Shown here piece after piece: positions 53,758 through 62,147 of a stretch of DNA of 64,000 nucleotides (position 1 is its first letter; each line of letters starts with the position of its first letter). The notes under the pieces are model-generated. The model made no database searches. It saw only the letters and a program-made list of their open reading frames with translations, and was not told the DNA's origin. The position numbers and the translations under genes are program-made. This DNA comes from Balneolales bacterium ANBcel1 (GTDB taxonomy: Bacteria > Bacteroidota > Rhodothermia > Balneolales > Natronogracilivirgulaceae), in assembly GCA_029688905.1 (NCBI GenBank), contig JARULB010000001.1, positions 558,001 through 622,000 of the forward strand, in the 5' to 3' direction.

Positions 53758-55494
53758 CTATTTAAGGTGCAGCATTTTGCCGGTTGCAACCACATTATCG
53801 GCTGACAAACGACTTATATATATTCCCGATGGAAGTTCGGCAGCATCAAAATACACGGAGTGGACACCAGCGCCTTTTACTCCATCGACCAGATTTCCGA
53901 CATGGCGGCCAAGGCTGTCAAAGATATCGAGCCGTACATTCATGGTTTCAGGCAGTGAGAATTGAACCCTGGTTCGCGAATTAAACGGATTCGGATAGTT
54001 TTGATCGAGGGAAACCGTTTCCGGTTTTTCGCTGCGAATATCTCTGGATGAGGTAGGCTCGTTGTTGGATCTCCATTCAGAAAACCACCAGTTCCCATCA
54101 TACTCTTCACCATGAATCCCGTTGCCAACCGTCACGAAATGCATCAGGTCGTTCATTCCAGAATGTGGTTCCCAAACCCCTTCATTTGCCAGACGAATTG
54201 CATAATCCGGGCGATGATGCAGTTCGGGTTCGGGATCAGGAAGCATCAGCAGCAACTGATACGTGCCTTCCGGCATATTATCCGGAATGCCGATTTCATA
54301 TTCCATGAAAACTTCTTCACCTCCATGCCAGAATCTCGGATCTTCGTCAAGATAAATCTCCCATACCTCATTCTGTCTGAGTGCATTTCGAAGAATCAGA
54401 CGAACATCTCTGGGGTTATAGGGTGATGCAAAGCCTTCATTTTTCAGAGTCAAATCAAATGAAAAAGTCTGTCCGGGTGCTACTTCTTCACTGTATACTC
54501 CTTCCTGAAGTACAAAGCGATACCCCAGCCGTCTTTTAACTTCGTCCATACAGCCTTGTTCCTCCCACAACTCAAGAGTTGGCCCATACCATCCGCTGTT
54601 CAGATAGGACCAGTTCAGGTAATCCATTTCAGGGATGGCAAAACCGCATTGTCGAAATTCATTCACTGCAGATGAGCCGCCTCCGCCTGTTTCACCGCCC
54701 ATTGGTACAAATCGGGTATCCCTGCTCAGGAAATTTTTCTCAAATTCTACATTTCTGTATGTGCCCAAATCATTGGCACTTGCCAGAAAACCGTCATTAT
54801 GGTGTCCTGTTCGTGAAAAATCAGATCCATCATATGCCGTTTCTTCCGTAACCGGATCCCATGTTCCAAAAATGTTTGCCTTGTAAGCGGGGGTTCGCAC
54901 ATTGACCATGCGCCGTTCGGGCAGTGCCTCCAGAATGGCCTGCAATACTTTCGTCATATTCTGATTCGTATTCAACCCGTGCGAAGAGGCGTGCCATTCT
55001 CCCCAGGCTCCGATAAATCCGGCCTCCATTACCGCTATGACATCTGCATTTCGTTCAAGCACCGGGGCCAACTGCTCCAGATGGCGTTCAACCATATGAA
55101 GAGGTGCATCCGGTTCATCCATACTGGTGGTATAACGAAACCTCAGAACCGCTTTAATTCCCGAATCGCGTATTGTTTGAAAATCCCGGTCCATGCGATC
55201 CAGCCAATGATCACTGATATCGCTGTCCCGAAAATCGGAAAGCGTATAATTTCTCATCACCAGAGAACGATATTGCATTTTCTGGCTTTCGATGACAGAT
55301 GCTGATAACAGCGAACCATCCGGACCATGATCGGTAAAGAAGTAAAAACCTCTCTCGGGGTTCAGGAAGATTTTGTCTGTTGGTTCATACTGCACCCTGA
55401 ATTTTTCCTGAGCAGCCGCTTCGGATGCTGATGCTACCATAAAAAGAAAACATGTGAATATCGAAGCAAGATAAATAACGAAACGTACGAGCAT
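53758..55494 (-). CDS. DUF4832/DUF4874 protein with type IX sorting domain, minus-arm copy
   Basis: The ATG at 55494 gives 578 residues with signal peptide (to about AAAQ, residue 28). A GTG at 55536 would start inside a terminator hairpin. It has NPERGFYFF, LRFRYTTSMDEPDAPLH, AGFIGAWGEWHASSHGL, HHNDGFLASANDLGTY, VPMGGETGGGGSS, LNWSYLNSGWYG and QGCMDEVKRRLGYRF, the beta-sandwich, and the sorting domain LDQNYPNPFNSRTRVQFSLP. The NDC and GETC cysteines of copies A-D are both Gly here, while the later pair (QCGF and QGCM) is kept. It lies between the CBM9-like gene and the GH36 gene. Confidence 0.9.
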   Translation of the reverse strand: MLVRFVIYLASIFTCFLFMVASASEAAAQEKFRVQYEPTDKIFLNPERGFYFFTDHGPDGSLLSASVIESQKMQYRSLVMRNYTLSDFRDSDISDHWLDRMDRDFQTIRDSGIKAVLRFRYTTSMDEPDAPLHMVERHLEQLAPVLERNADVIAVMEAGFIGAWGEWHASSHGLNTNQNMTKVLQAILEALPERRMVNVRTPAYKANIFGTWDPVTEETAYDGSDFSRTGHHNDGFLASANDLGTYRNVEFEKNFLSRDTRFVPMGGETGGGGSSAVNEFRQCGFAIPEMDYLNWSYLNSGWYGPTLELWEEQGCMDEVKRRLGYRFVLQEGVYSEEVAPGQTFSFDLTLKNEGFASPYNPRDVRLILRNALRQNEVWEIYLDEDPRFWHGGEEVFMEYEIGIPDNMPEGTYQLLLMLPDPEPELHHRPDYAIRLANEGVWEPHSGMNDLMHFVTVGNGIHGEEYDGNWWFSEWRSNNEPTSSRDIRSEKPETVSLDQNYPNPFNSRTRVQFSLPETMNVRLDIFDSLGRHVGNLVDGVKGAGVHSVYFDAAELPSGIYISRLSADNVVATGKMLHLK

Positions 55495-55527
55495 AATGGG
55501 GATAGAGCTTATTATAACATTAATCAA

Positions 55528-55568
55528 TAAAGGCACCTGCAGCAGTCATACTCCCACAGGTGCCTTTA
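55528..55568 (-). terminator. Intrinsic terminator or attenuator before minus-arm DUF4832 gene
   Basis: A perfect 12-bp stem (TAAAGGCACCTG / CAGGTGCCTTTA) with a 17-base loop lies 75 bases downstream of the CBM9-like gene stop on the minus strand, and is followed in that direction by a T-rich tail (TTTATTGATTAAT). It should partly end transcription there, lowering expression of the genes beyond it. Confidence 0.75.
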
Positions 55569-55642
55569 GAAAAATGGTTTCCAGACCCAAGAGCTATGAA
55601 AACATGTGACTGGAAACCACCGAACCATCAACGTACTGATAT

Positions 55643-56806
55643 TTATTTGATCAGCATCATTTTTCCGGTTGCCACCTGGCTGCCTGCGGTGACGGTATAG
55701 AGATACATACCTGAGCTGAATCCGGCAGCATCAAATGTAACGGAGTGAGCACCAGCGCTAACCTGTTGGTTCAACAGCGTTTCAACCTTGCGCCCCAGCA
55801 TATCATAGACATCGACTACAACATTCTGTGCTTCGGGAACTGCAAACCGAATTTGTGTTGAAGGGTTAAACGGGTTTGGATAGTTTTGGTAGAGTGTTAA
55901 TGATACAGGGACCTCGGTTATACCGTCATTGAAGGTACTGGTCGGTTCTCCGCCTGATGGATCCTCACCTGACCAATCCGCTTCGTACGTATATGTGTAC
56001 CCCTTTTGGCCATCATTATTAGCGATATCCTGTGACCACCACTGATCACCCGTCCGGTGATTGAACGCTGAAGATGCCAGCATAAAGGCAACAAACGGAC
56101 TGTTGTGAAACTCTTCGGCAAGATGCTGCGGCTGAAGAATGACCGATTTGGGAATTGCAATTTCAGCTTTGTTGTAGTCTTCGTTCCAGGCTACCTTAAT
56201 ACCGAGTTCCGGATTGCGCTCATATATAGAAAACGCATATCCGTTGCCCTCCTGGGAATGCTCGGAAATGGGTGCCTGAAAACCGGTGCTGTCTTGATAA
56301 TCCTCATCAAACGGCCAAATTGTAGTAACAAAATCATAACCGTTTTCATACCAGCCCCAGGTCATACCGGTCGTGTCCTGAAAATCCTCCATCGGATTCG
56401 GATCGGTTGAGATGCGAATGGAAATAGCCCCACCGTCATACATGCCGTCCGGTACTGTGTCGGTCAGAATTCTTCGAACATCCGCACGCTCATTCATATC
56501 GATACGGAGGTACAGCCAGTCTTCATCATCTGTAGCGTATAAACCGGCAAAGTTCAGATCAATCAAATAATCGAGATCTTCCGGATCTGCCGGAGAATTG
56601 TCGCGGCCGTCGGCTCCATCATCCCAGGTAATAATGGGACGGTTGGGGGGCACGTCAAGTCTCATGTCATCCGTCCATTCACTCAGATCGCCATCAATCG
56701 TAATGGTTGTTTGCGCGGTTGCCGTAAAACTGAACATGCATACCAACAATGTCGTCATGGCAGCCAAGGATGTAGCTTTTGATAACATATGATCACCTAT
56801 TTTCAT
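55643..56806 (-). CDS. Secreted CBM9-like carbohydrate-binding protein with type IX sorting domain
   Basis: A 387-residue protein: signal peptide (ending TATA-Q, about residue 31), a CBM9-like domain (TITIDGDLSEWTDDMRLDVPP, LYATDDEDWLYLRIDMNE, IRISTDPN, YNKAEIAIPKSVI; residues 33-255) and a type IX sorting domain (LYQNYPNPFNPSTQIRFAVPEAQNVVVDVYDMLGRKVETL to the end). CBM9 modules bind glucan chain ends or other sugars. No catalytic domain is present. It is likely a surface sugar-binding protein of the locus. AT-rich DNA at 56807-56960 upstream probably holds a promoter of its own. Confidence 0.88.
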   Translation of the reverse strand: MKIGDHMLSKATSLAAMTTLLVCMFSFTATAQTTITIDGDLSEWTDDMRLDVPPNRPIITWDDGADGRDNSPADPEDLDYLIDLNFAGLYATDDEDWLYLRIDMNERADVRRILTDTVPDGMYDGGAISIRISTDPNPMEDFQDTTGMTWGWYENGYDFVTTIWPFDEDYQDSTGFQAPISEHSQEGNGYAFSIYERNPELGIKVAWNEDYNKAEIAIPKSVILQPQHLAEEFHNSPFVAFMLASSAFNHRTGDQWWSQDIANNDGQKGYTYTYEADWSGEDPSGGEPTSTFNDGITEVPVSLTLYQNYPNPFNPSTQIRFAVPEAQNVVVDVYDMLGRKVETLLNQQVSAGAHSVTFDAAGFSSGMYLYTVTAGSQVATGKMMLIK

Positions 56807-57027
56807 TTATTGTTGTAATTATAGCCAAACCGAAAGCTATTATAATAATTCGGGAGAGAAACCAACGAACAAACACCCGATCCTGCAAATAAAGTAATAA
56901 AACGAAAGATAATGGGCAAAATAATATTTTGTTTTTTTATTATTGTGTTTCGATATGCCCGTGTGGTTTCTTTTTCGCAGCACACATGCGGCGATTTGAT
57001 TCAATTAGCTGCGGTTACAGGTCATAG

Positions 57028-58137
57028 CTATTCTTGCCGCAACCTTTCGAAAAGTTTTTTTGCGTTTTTATAATAGACTTTTTCTAAAACTTCGTCGGGA
57101 AGATTCAATCCATTCAGACTCCAATGGCGCTGAAAGACGTCATGATCATAAAAATGTTCATCTGCCGACTCGAGTATTCGAAAGGTCGTACGATACATTC
57201 CCGAATTGTAGCCAAGATCTGTCCCATACAGTAAACGATCCTGGTATTGAATAAAGAACTTTTTCACGAAGCGTGGGATATTCGCGATTTCCGAGAATCT
57301 CGCAGAGATGTCGGCATACAGATTTGGATAGTTATCAAGCATTTCGCCAAGTCTATTTAAATCGTAGGAAAGATTGGCATAATGGCAGGCGATAAAGATG
57401 GTTTCCGGATTGTTTCGAACGGCATCTTCCAGAACATCCATCATTCCGGAATGGTCAATGATATTCTCACGATTATCCAACCTCCACCTCCAGGCAACCA
57501 TGAGGCCGTCGTTGGTTTCATCCATGGGTTGATACATCCACAAAGGGTCGGCTACATGGATATTTACGGGCATACCCAGTTCGGCTGCTCTTCGAAATAC
57601 CGGTCGCAGTGCCGGATCATTTACATGAGGAAGGTGGTCATTATCTCCAGTCATTGGGCCACTTCGCACACCCCATCCTTTATCGGACAATTCTCCGATT
57701 CCTTTACCTCCCATGGAATGACAACGTTCCAGTTCTGCAATTGCTCGATCGGCATAATCCGGGCTGTCAAAATCACGTACATCTAACCCGCACCACACTT
57801 CAAAGTGTTCCGGGTAAGCATTGTAAACATGGAACAGAGAATCGAATTCTTCATGAATCGCATTCGTCAGAATCACCGTCTTCCGGATATTCAGTTCATC
57901 CATGATATGAGTCCAGCGCGCCACTTCATCCGGAGAATTCGCATACGGGTGAGAATGCACGTCAATAACAGGAAAAGCGGCTTTCTCTATATAGGTTTGA
58001 GGGGTATTATAAATTGACTGTGGCCGATAATCCTTCAGGTAGATTTCGTCTGCGTTTTGAGCATTTGCAACCGTTGCAAACATTGCCGATACGACGAGTG
58101 TCACTATGAGTATGTTCAAACTGAAGGCCTTTTTCAT
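57028..58137 (-). CDS. Exported amidohydrolase-2 family hydrolase
   Basis: A 369-residue protein with Sec signal peptide (cleavage after ANAQ, about residue 27). Amidohydrolase-2 motifs: PVIDVHSHPYA (HxH), KGIGELSDKGWG, VNIHVADPLWMY (His), IFIACHYANLSYDL (His) and LLYGTDLGYNSG (Asp). It is more distant from the 37608/47359 pair. It is periplasmic or secreted. Within the minus-strand arm it lies between the unrecognised lipoprotein and the CBM9-like gene. Substrate not shown by sequence; a sugar lactone or an N-acyl group is possible. Confidence 0.88.
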   Translation of the reverse strand: MKKAFSLNILIVTLVVSAMFATVANAQNADEIYLKDYRPQSIYNTPQTYIEKAAFPVIDVHSHPYANSPDEVARWTHIMDELNIRKTVILTNAIHEEFDSLFHVYNAYPEHFEVWCGLDVRDFDSPDYADRAIAELERCHSMGGKGIGELSDKGWGVRSGPMTGDNDHLPHVNDPALRPVFRRAAELGMPVNIHVADPLWMYQPMDETNDGLMVAWRWRLDNRENIIDHSGMMDVLEDAVRNNPETIFIACHYANLSYDLNRLGEMLDNYPNLYADISARFSEIANIPRFVKKFFIQYQDRLLYGTDLGYNSGMYRTTFRILESADEHFYDHDVFQRHWSLNGLNLPDEVLEKVYYKNAKKLFERLRQE

Positions 58138-58293
58138 ATTCTTCAGGTTTCATAAGTAAATGCTGTGAGCGGGAGGAGACAAAACGCATTCATACTCCCT
58201 TTTTGACTCTGCGAACCAAATGGTCGGCAATGTGAAGAGAGGAGCAATGCGATTTTCCGTACAGAAGACCGCATTACTCATTTAGAGTATCTG

Positions 58294-59826
58294 TTACCGT
58301 GATTCCAATCGGATTTTTCCCGTCTCTCCCTGGATGTCATGTGCCTTTATGGTCACGACAAGCTCATTGACGGCAGTATCATAGAATTGATCCAGAATCT
58401 TCATTCGGGGGTGATCTGACCGTGCAATGTAGTTATCAGGTACACGAAAACGTACCTCCTGGGTACCATACATGCGAATTGTCCAAAAAAGGTCATCACT
58501 ATCAAAACCGTACACGTTGTACGTTCCGGTATTATTAATTGTGTAGGGCATGGGACTTGTGCCTACAGACCATTTCAGTTCGTATTCTTGCTGGTCCAGG
58601 ATGGGCAGATAGACAAAACCATAGCCTTCCTCTTCAAAAATTGCAGGAACCGGATTGCCGTTCAGGCGGGCCTCAGAAACATGTTGTCCGCTCTGGAGGG
58701 GGATACTGACGACCATGTTACCGAGCAGGTCATAGCCATAGACTTCATCAGGCATATGTGTATTATCGATGCCGGCGAGGCCTGTTCCCTTGAAACCAAC
58801 ACGGGTATACTCTTTATAAAGCCACTGTGAATAAAGCTGCTCTGTATTCTTTGCCAGATATCGATAAGGGTATCGCTGTACCTTTCGAAAATGATCTACA
58901 AACTGTTGGTTCACATCCGGCTGAAGAAAATCATCTGTTGCCAGAAAGTTGGCCCAATGCCCATCTATGATATCCGATTCATACTCTGATATGTCCTCGC
59001 TCGGCAAATCGGCGTAATTATGCCAGAAATTCCCGAAAACGCCCCTGTGCAAGATCAAGGATCCCTGATCTATGCCACCGTGATTAATATCCGGAGGGTT
59101 CAGCTCCTGGATACCGCCAAACCGGGTACTACCGTATCGAGCGCCGTACTCATGGAACAAACCTCCGGTACTGTAATCTCCGTAAGGGTTCCAGTAGTAG
59201 CCATAGGCGCTGAACGACTCAGGAAAAGAGTGGCCGTTCTCTTCAGAAATACCATACTGCCAAAGAATGTTTTTTATCACATCCATGTGGCGGCGCATCA
59301 TTGTTTCATCACGCGGCCTACTGTTCTCGACGTCATACCATTCTGAGCGAACCTTTTTCCCGTCTTCCCACCATTCATGTCCAATACCGGTAACACCCAT
59401 TTCAATATGAGCCGCATTATTCTTGACAAAATCCATGATTTCCAGCTGCTTCGGACCAATATTCTGATGATTGTCAAAATTATATCCCGCCTGGGTTGCG
59501 TGGGGAAGTGTAGCAACAATATTAAGACGATCCATTTCGGCGAGAGCAAACAGGCTTACCAGCCTGACTCCGGCTTCCTTGCCGATTTCTGCTATTGGCC
59601 GGTAGTCACGGACATCAAAATTTCGTCTGATACCAGCACGCCAGGGACCGTCTTCATGATCCAGGTTCGACCCCTGCATATAACCAACCTGATTGACTGT
59701 TATCCCAAAGCCCCGGGGGAAGAAAACATCCAGGTCCAGATTTTCCGTATCAGATCGGGTATTGCCAACAGCAGTGCAGGAGGATAACAGAAACAGCAGA
59801 ACAAAAAAGGTTACAATGGATTTCAT
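58294..59826 (-). CDS. Unrecognised lipoprotein, possibly deacetylase/glycosidase-like barrel
   Basis: A 510-residue lipoprotein (signal ending LLSSC, Cys17). I do not recognise the family. Residues 35-330 alternate strands and helices with FGITVNQVGY, LVSLFALAEMDRLNIVATLP, HIEMGVTGIGHEWWEDG and IIDGHWANFLATDDF, a layout that would suit the glycoside-hydrolase/deacetylase barrel; the GIGHEWW motif and acidic residues could be active-site parts. The C-terminal 130 residues are beta-rich (VYGYDLLGNMVVSIPL, YNVYGFDSDDLFWTIRMYGTQEVRFRVP). It is between the TIG/NHL lipoprotein and the exported amidohydrolase. An enzyme of the locus is inferred. Confidence 0.7.
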   Translation of the reverse strand: MKSIVTFFVLLFLLSSCTAVGNTRSDTENLDLDVFFPRGFGITVNQVGYMQGSNLDHEDGPWRAGIRRNFDVRDYRPIAEIGKEAGVRLVSLFALAEMDRLNIVATLPHATQAGYNFDNHQNIGPKQLEIMDFVKNNAAHIEMGVTGIGHEWWEDGKKVRSEWYDVENSRPRDETMMRRHMDVIKNILWQYGISEENGHSFPESFSAYGYYWNPYGDYSTGGLFHEYGARYGSTRFGGIQELNPPDINHGGIDQGSLILHRGVFGNFWHNYADLPSEDISEYESDIIDGHWANFLATDDFLQPDVNQQFVDHFRKVQRYPYRYLAKNTEQLYSQWLYKEYTRVGFKGTGLAGIDNTHMPDEVYGYDLLGNMVVSIPLQSGQHVSEARLNGNPVPAIFEEEGYGFVYLPILDQQEYELKWSVGTSPMPYTINNTGTYNVYGFDSDDLFWTIRMYGTQEVRFRVPDNYIARSDHPRMKILDQFYDTAVNELVVTIKAHDIQGETGKIRLESR

Positions 59827-59854
59827 ATGAAGTAATTTTTAAGAGAGGTGGTTT

Positions 59855-61045
59855 TCAATTACGTCCTGGTTTAGGGGCTGCCGGTTCACCAATAAATATT
59901 CGCCATATGCGGCCGATCTCTCCAGGTGAGTCCAGGCTTTGCACGAGATACATTACCGTATTGTGCAGGTATATATCTACCACCTGATCATCAATAGAGG
60001 TAGCCCGAATGGTTCGTTGTGTTTCATTTGGGATTTCCTCAGTTTCCACACCTTCCTGCCCATAATTGGGGGGGATTTTGTAGACATAGTCCCGGATGTA
60101 TGCCGACGCATAGACATTTCCGTTAGCGTCCACGTCAAGTCCGGCCAGAGGTGTACCGATATTTGCAAATATCTCCATATCACCAAGTGATCCACCCTGA
60201 ATTTCAAAGCGAACAACACGAGAGCGAAACAGTTCGGTTACGTAAATATGTCCGTCGAACACCCGCATTTTGGATGCCATGCTCACTCTACCCAAGCCTT
60301 CTTCCAATTGGCCGCCGGCAAAGCGGCTAATTGAACTCCCCTGAAGCAGGTAAATATCCCCATTGGCATTCCAGTCGAAATCTGCCAGGGCATTCATTTG
60401 TACGATAACGGAATGGCTTCCACCACCATCGGGGATAGCGGCGAGCCCCTCATCAGTCACTACAAAGAGTTGACCATTGGGGCCAAACTCCATCGGCCCG
60501 GTTACCGGGAGGTTGGCATAGACGGTTTGGACACTGTCAAGGCCATCAATACGGTACACCGCCTGGTCATCTTCAGAACCGATAAACAGGTTCCCTGAAT
60601 TATCTACGGCAATTCCTGTCGGACTGAAGATAGTTAATTCAAGATCAGCAAAATCGGCAAGATACTCGAAGGTGAGATTATTGCTCCACAGGTCGGATCC
60701 CCATACTGCGGCACGCACATGCGTAACACCACTTTCATTTTGAGGTACATACGCAATAATTTCGCTATTCGATATTTCCTCAATATCGGCTACTCCCTCC
60801 CCGACATTTATGATTGTCTCATCTTTGTGTGGCCGAAACCCGCTGCCAGTAATAGTTACACGATCACCCGGGAAACCGGCTTCGGGCACAACCTGTTGCA
60901 ACTGTGGCGGCTCCTGGTCCACTGGAAAAGGATCATTCTTGCCGTTATAGGTAGGCATATCTGGTCCGTCACACGACATCAACAACAACATCGGAATAAT
61001 CAATACGTAGACGGCCTGTCTTTTGAATGGTGAGTTTGGCTTCAT
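59855..61045 (-). CDS. TIG-domain and NHL/SMP-30-like beta-propeller lipoprotein
   Basis: The ATG at 61045 gives 396 residues with lipoprotein signal (Cys25, MLLLMSC); a start at 61090 would overlap the PorV/PorQ-type gene stop by four bases and may also serve. An IPT/TIG domain (PPQLQQVVPEAGFPGDRVTITGSGFRPHKDETIINVG) is followed by a six-bladed beta-propeller (FSPTGIAVDNSGNLFIGSEDDQAVYRID, GPMEFGPNGQLFVVTDEGLAAIP, GLDVDANGNVYASAYIRDYVYKIP). Similar lipoproteins in Bacteroidota polysaccharide loci bind glycans at the surface. Binding role inferred. Confidence 0.82.
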   Translation of the reverse strand: MKPNSPFKRQAVYVLIIPMLLLMSCDGPDMPTYNGKNDPFPVDQEPPQLQQVVPEAGFPGDRVTITGSGFRPHKDETIINVGEGVADIEEISNSEIIAYVPQNESGVTHVRAAVWGSDLWSNNLTFEYLADFADLELTIFSPTGIAVDNSGNLFIGSEDDQAVYRIDGLDSVQTVYANLPVTGPMEFGPNGQLFVVTDEGLAAIPDGGGSHSVIVQMNALADFDWNANGDIYLLQGSSISRFAGGQLEEGLGRVSMASKMRVFDGHIYVTELFRSRVVRFEIQGGSLGDMEIFANIGTPLAGLDVDANGNVYASAYIRDYVYKIPPNYGQEGVETEEIPNETQRTIRATSIDDQVVDIYLHNTVMYLVQSLDSPGEIGRIWRIFIGEPAAPKPGRN

Positions 61046-61086
61046 GGCACTTATGATTTGGATACTTGGTGCGTTATTAATGATCA

Positions 61087-62145
61087 TCAAAAATCAAAGT
61101 TGACGGTAAGCATGTGGACACTATCAAAGAATTCCATATGCAAGTAGGCGTAATCAACTTTTGTTCGCACACCCATGGCATCGACATTTACGCCGGCGCC
61201 TAATGAGAAGCTTTCGATATCATAATTTATTTTGTAGCCACCCCTCAGGAAGAATTGATTACGAAAGCCATACTCGAGGCCGCTATCGAGGCGCTCGGTA
61301 TAATCTCTGGAGTGAATAAAATCTGATGCTACCGTAAGCGTGTGATTTTCATTCTCCGAAAAAATGGACAGAACATCCATGGCAAGGCCCATTCTGAACG
61401 TCATGGGCAGGGCGAACTCATCTGCCCTGTAAGCCTGTTCGTTGGAAAAGTTACGAATGGAGACACCGAGTCTGAGGTCTCTGTATCCGATGTAATAAAT
61501 CGTTCCAAAATCCAGTGCGATCAGGTGCATTTTGGCACTTGCTCTTTCCGGGCTGTCAAAATTGCCGACATAGGTTGAACCTAGATTTTCATAGAGGTAT
61601 TTGACATTCAAGCCAACGCCAAACTGATTGGATATCCGGAAACCATAACTGGCACCGGCGGCAAGACTGCTAACCGAAAAGGTTCCGGTATCCTCATATC
61701 CCTGATCGGCGTGGTCAGAACGGATAGTACCATGAAATGTCCCCCAGTCCAGGCTGGTCATATTGAGTCCGACGACCCCCCAATTACCCAGGTTATGAGA
61801 AACAGCGCCGGAACTCACATTAATGTCGGCAATCCACTGAGTTCTATTGGCAAACACGGAAGTACCTTCGGTAAAAGCATACCCGGCCGGGTTCCAGAAA
61901 AATGAACCGGCGTCATTAGCAACAGCAACATGGGCACTACCCATACCGGCGGCACGGGCTCCAACCGGCATGTTGAGCCAGGTCATACCTGATTGAGCCA
62001 CTTTTGCTGTCTGTGCGGCTGATTCTGTTGAAAGGGTCATCTGTGAAACAATCAGACAGACGGTGAACAACAGGGAGTAGGCGAATCGAAATCCCCTCGT
62101 GCTAAATTTGCTCATAATGTTGGTAGATAAATCTGTTTTTTTCAT
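61087..62145 (-). CDS. PorV/PorQ-family outer-membrane protein
   Basis: A 352-residue outer-membrane beta-barrel with signal peptide (residues 1-45 including MSKFSTRGFRFAYSLLFTVCLIVSQMTLS). Diagnostic start of the mature part: GMTWLNMPVGARAAGMGSAHVAVANDAGSFFWNPAGYA, shared with PorV and PorQ, then barrel strands (NVKYLYENLGSTY, RLGVSIRNFSNEQAYRADEFALPMTFRMGLAMD) and a C-terminal Phe. PorV shuttles type IX cargo; PorQ helps surface attachment. A locus-specific member here suggests a role in exporting or anchoring the sorting-domain proteins of this arm. It directly follows the large secreted gene at 62148, with two bases between them. Confidence 0.88.
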   Translation of the reverse strand: MKKTDLSTNIMSKFSTRGFRFAYSLLFTVCLIVSQMTLSTESAAQTAKVAQSGMTWLNMPVGARAAGMGSAHVAVANDAGSFFWNPAGYAFTEGTSVFANRTQWIADINVSSGAVSHNLGNWGVVGLNMTSLDWGTFHGTIRSDHADQGYEDTGTFSVSSLAAGASYGFRISNQFGVGLNVKYLYENLGSTYVGNFDSPERASAKMHLIALDFGTIYYIGYRDLRLGVSIRNFSNEQAYRADEFALPMTFRMGLAMDVLSIFSENENHTLTVASDFIHSRDYTERLDSGLEYGFRNQFFLRGGYKINYDIESFSLGAGVNVDAMGVRTKVDYAYLHMEFFDSVHMLTVNFDF

Positions 62146-62147
62146 AA

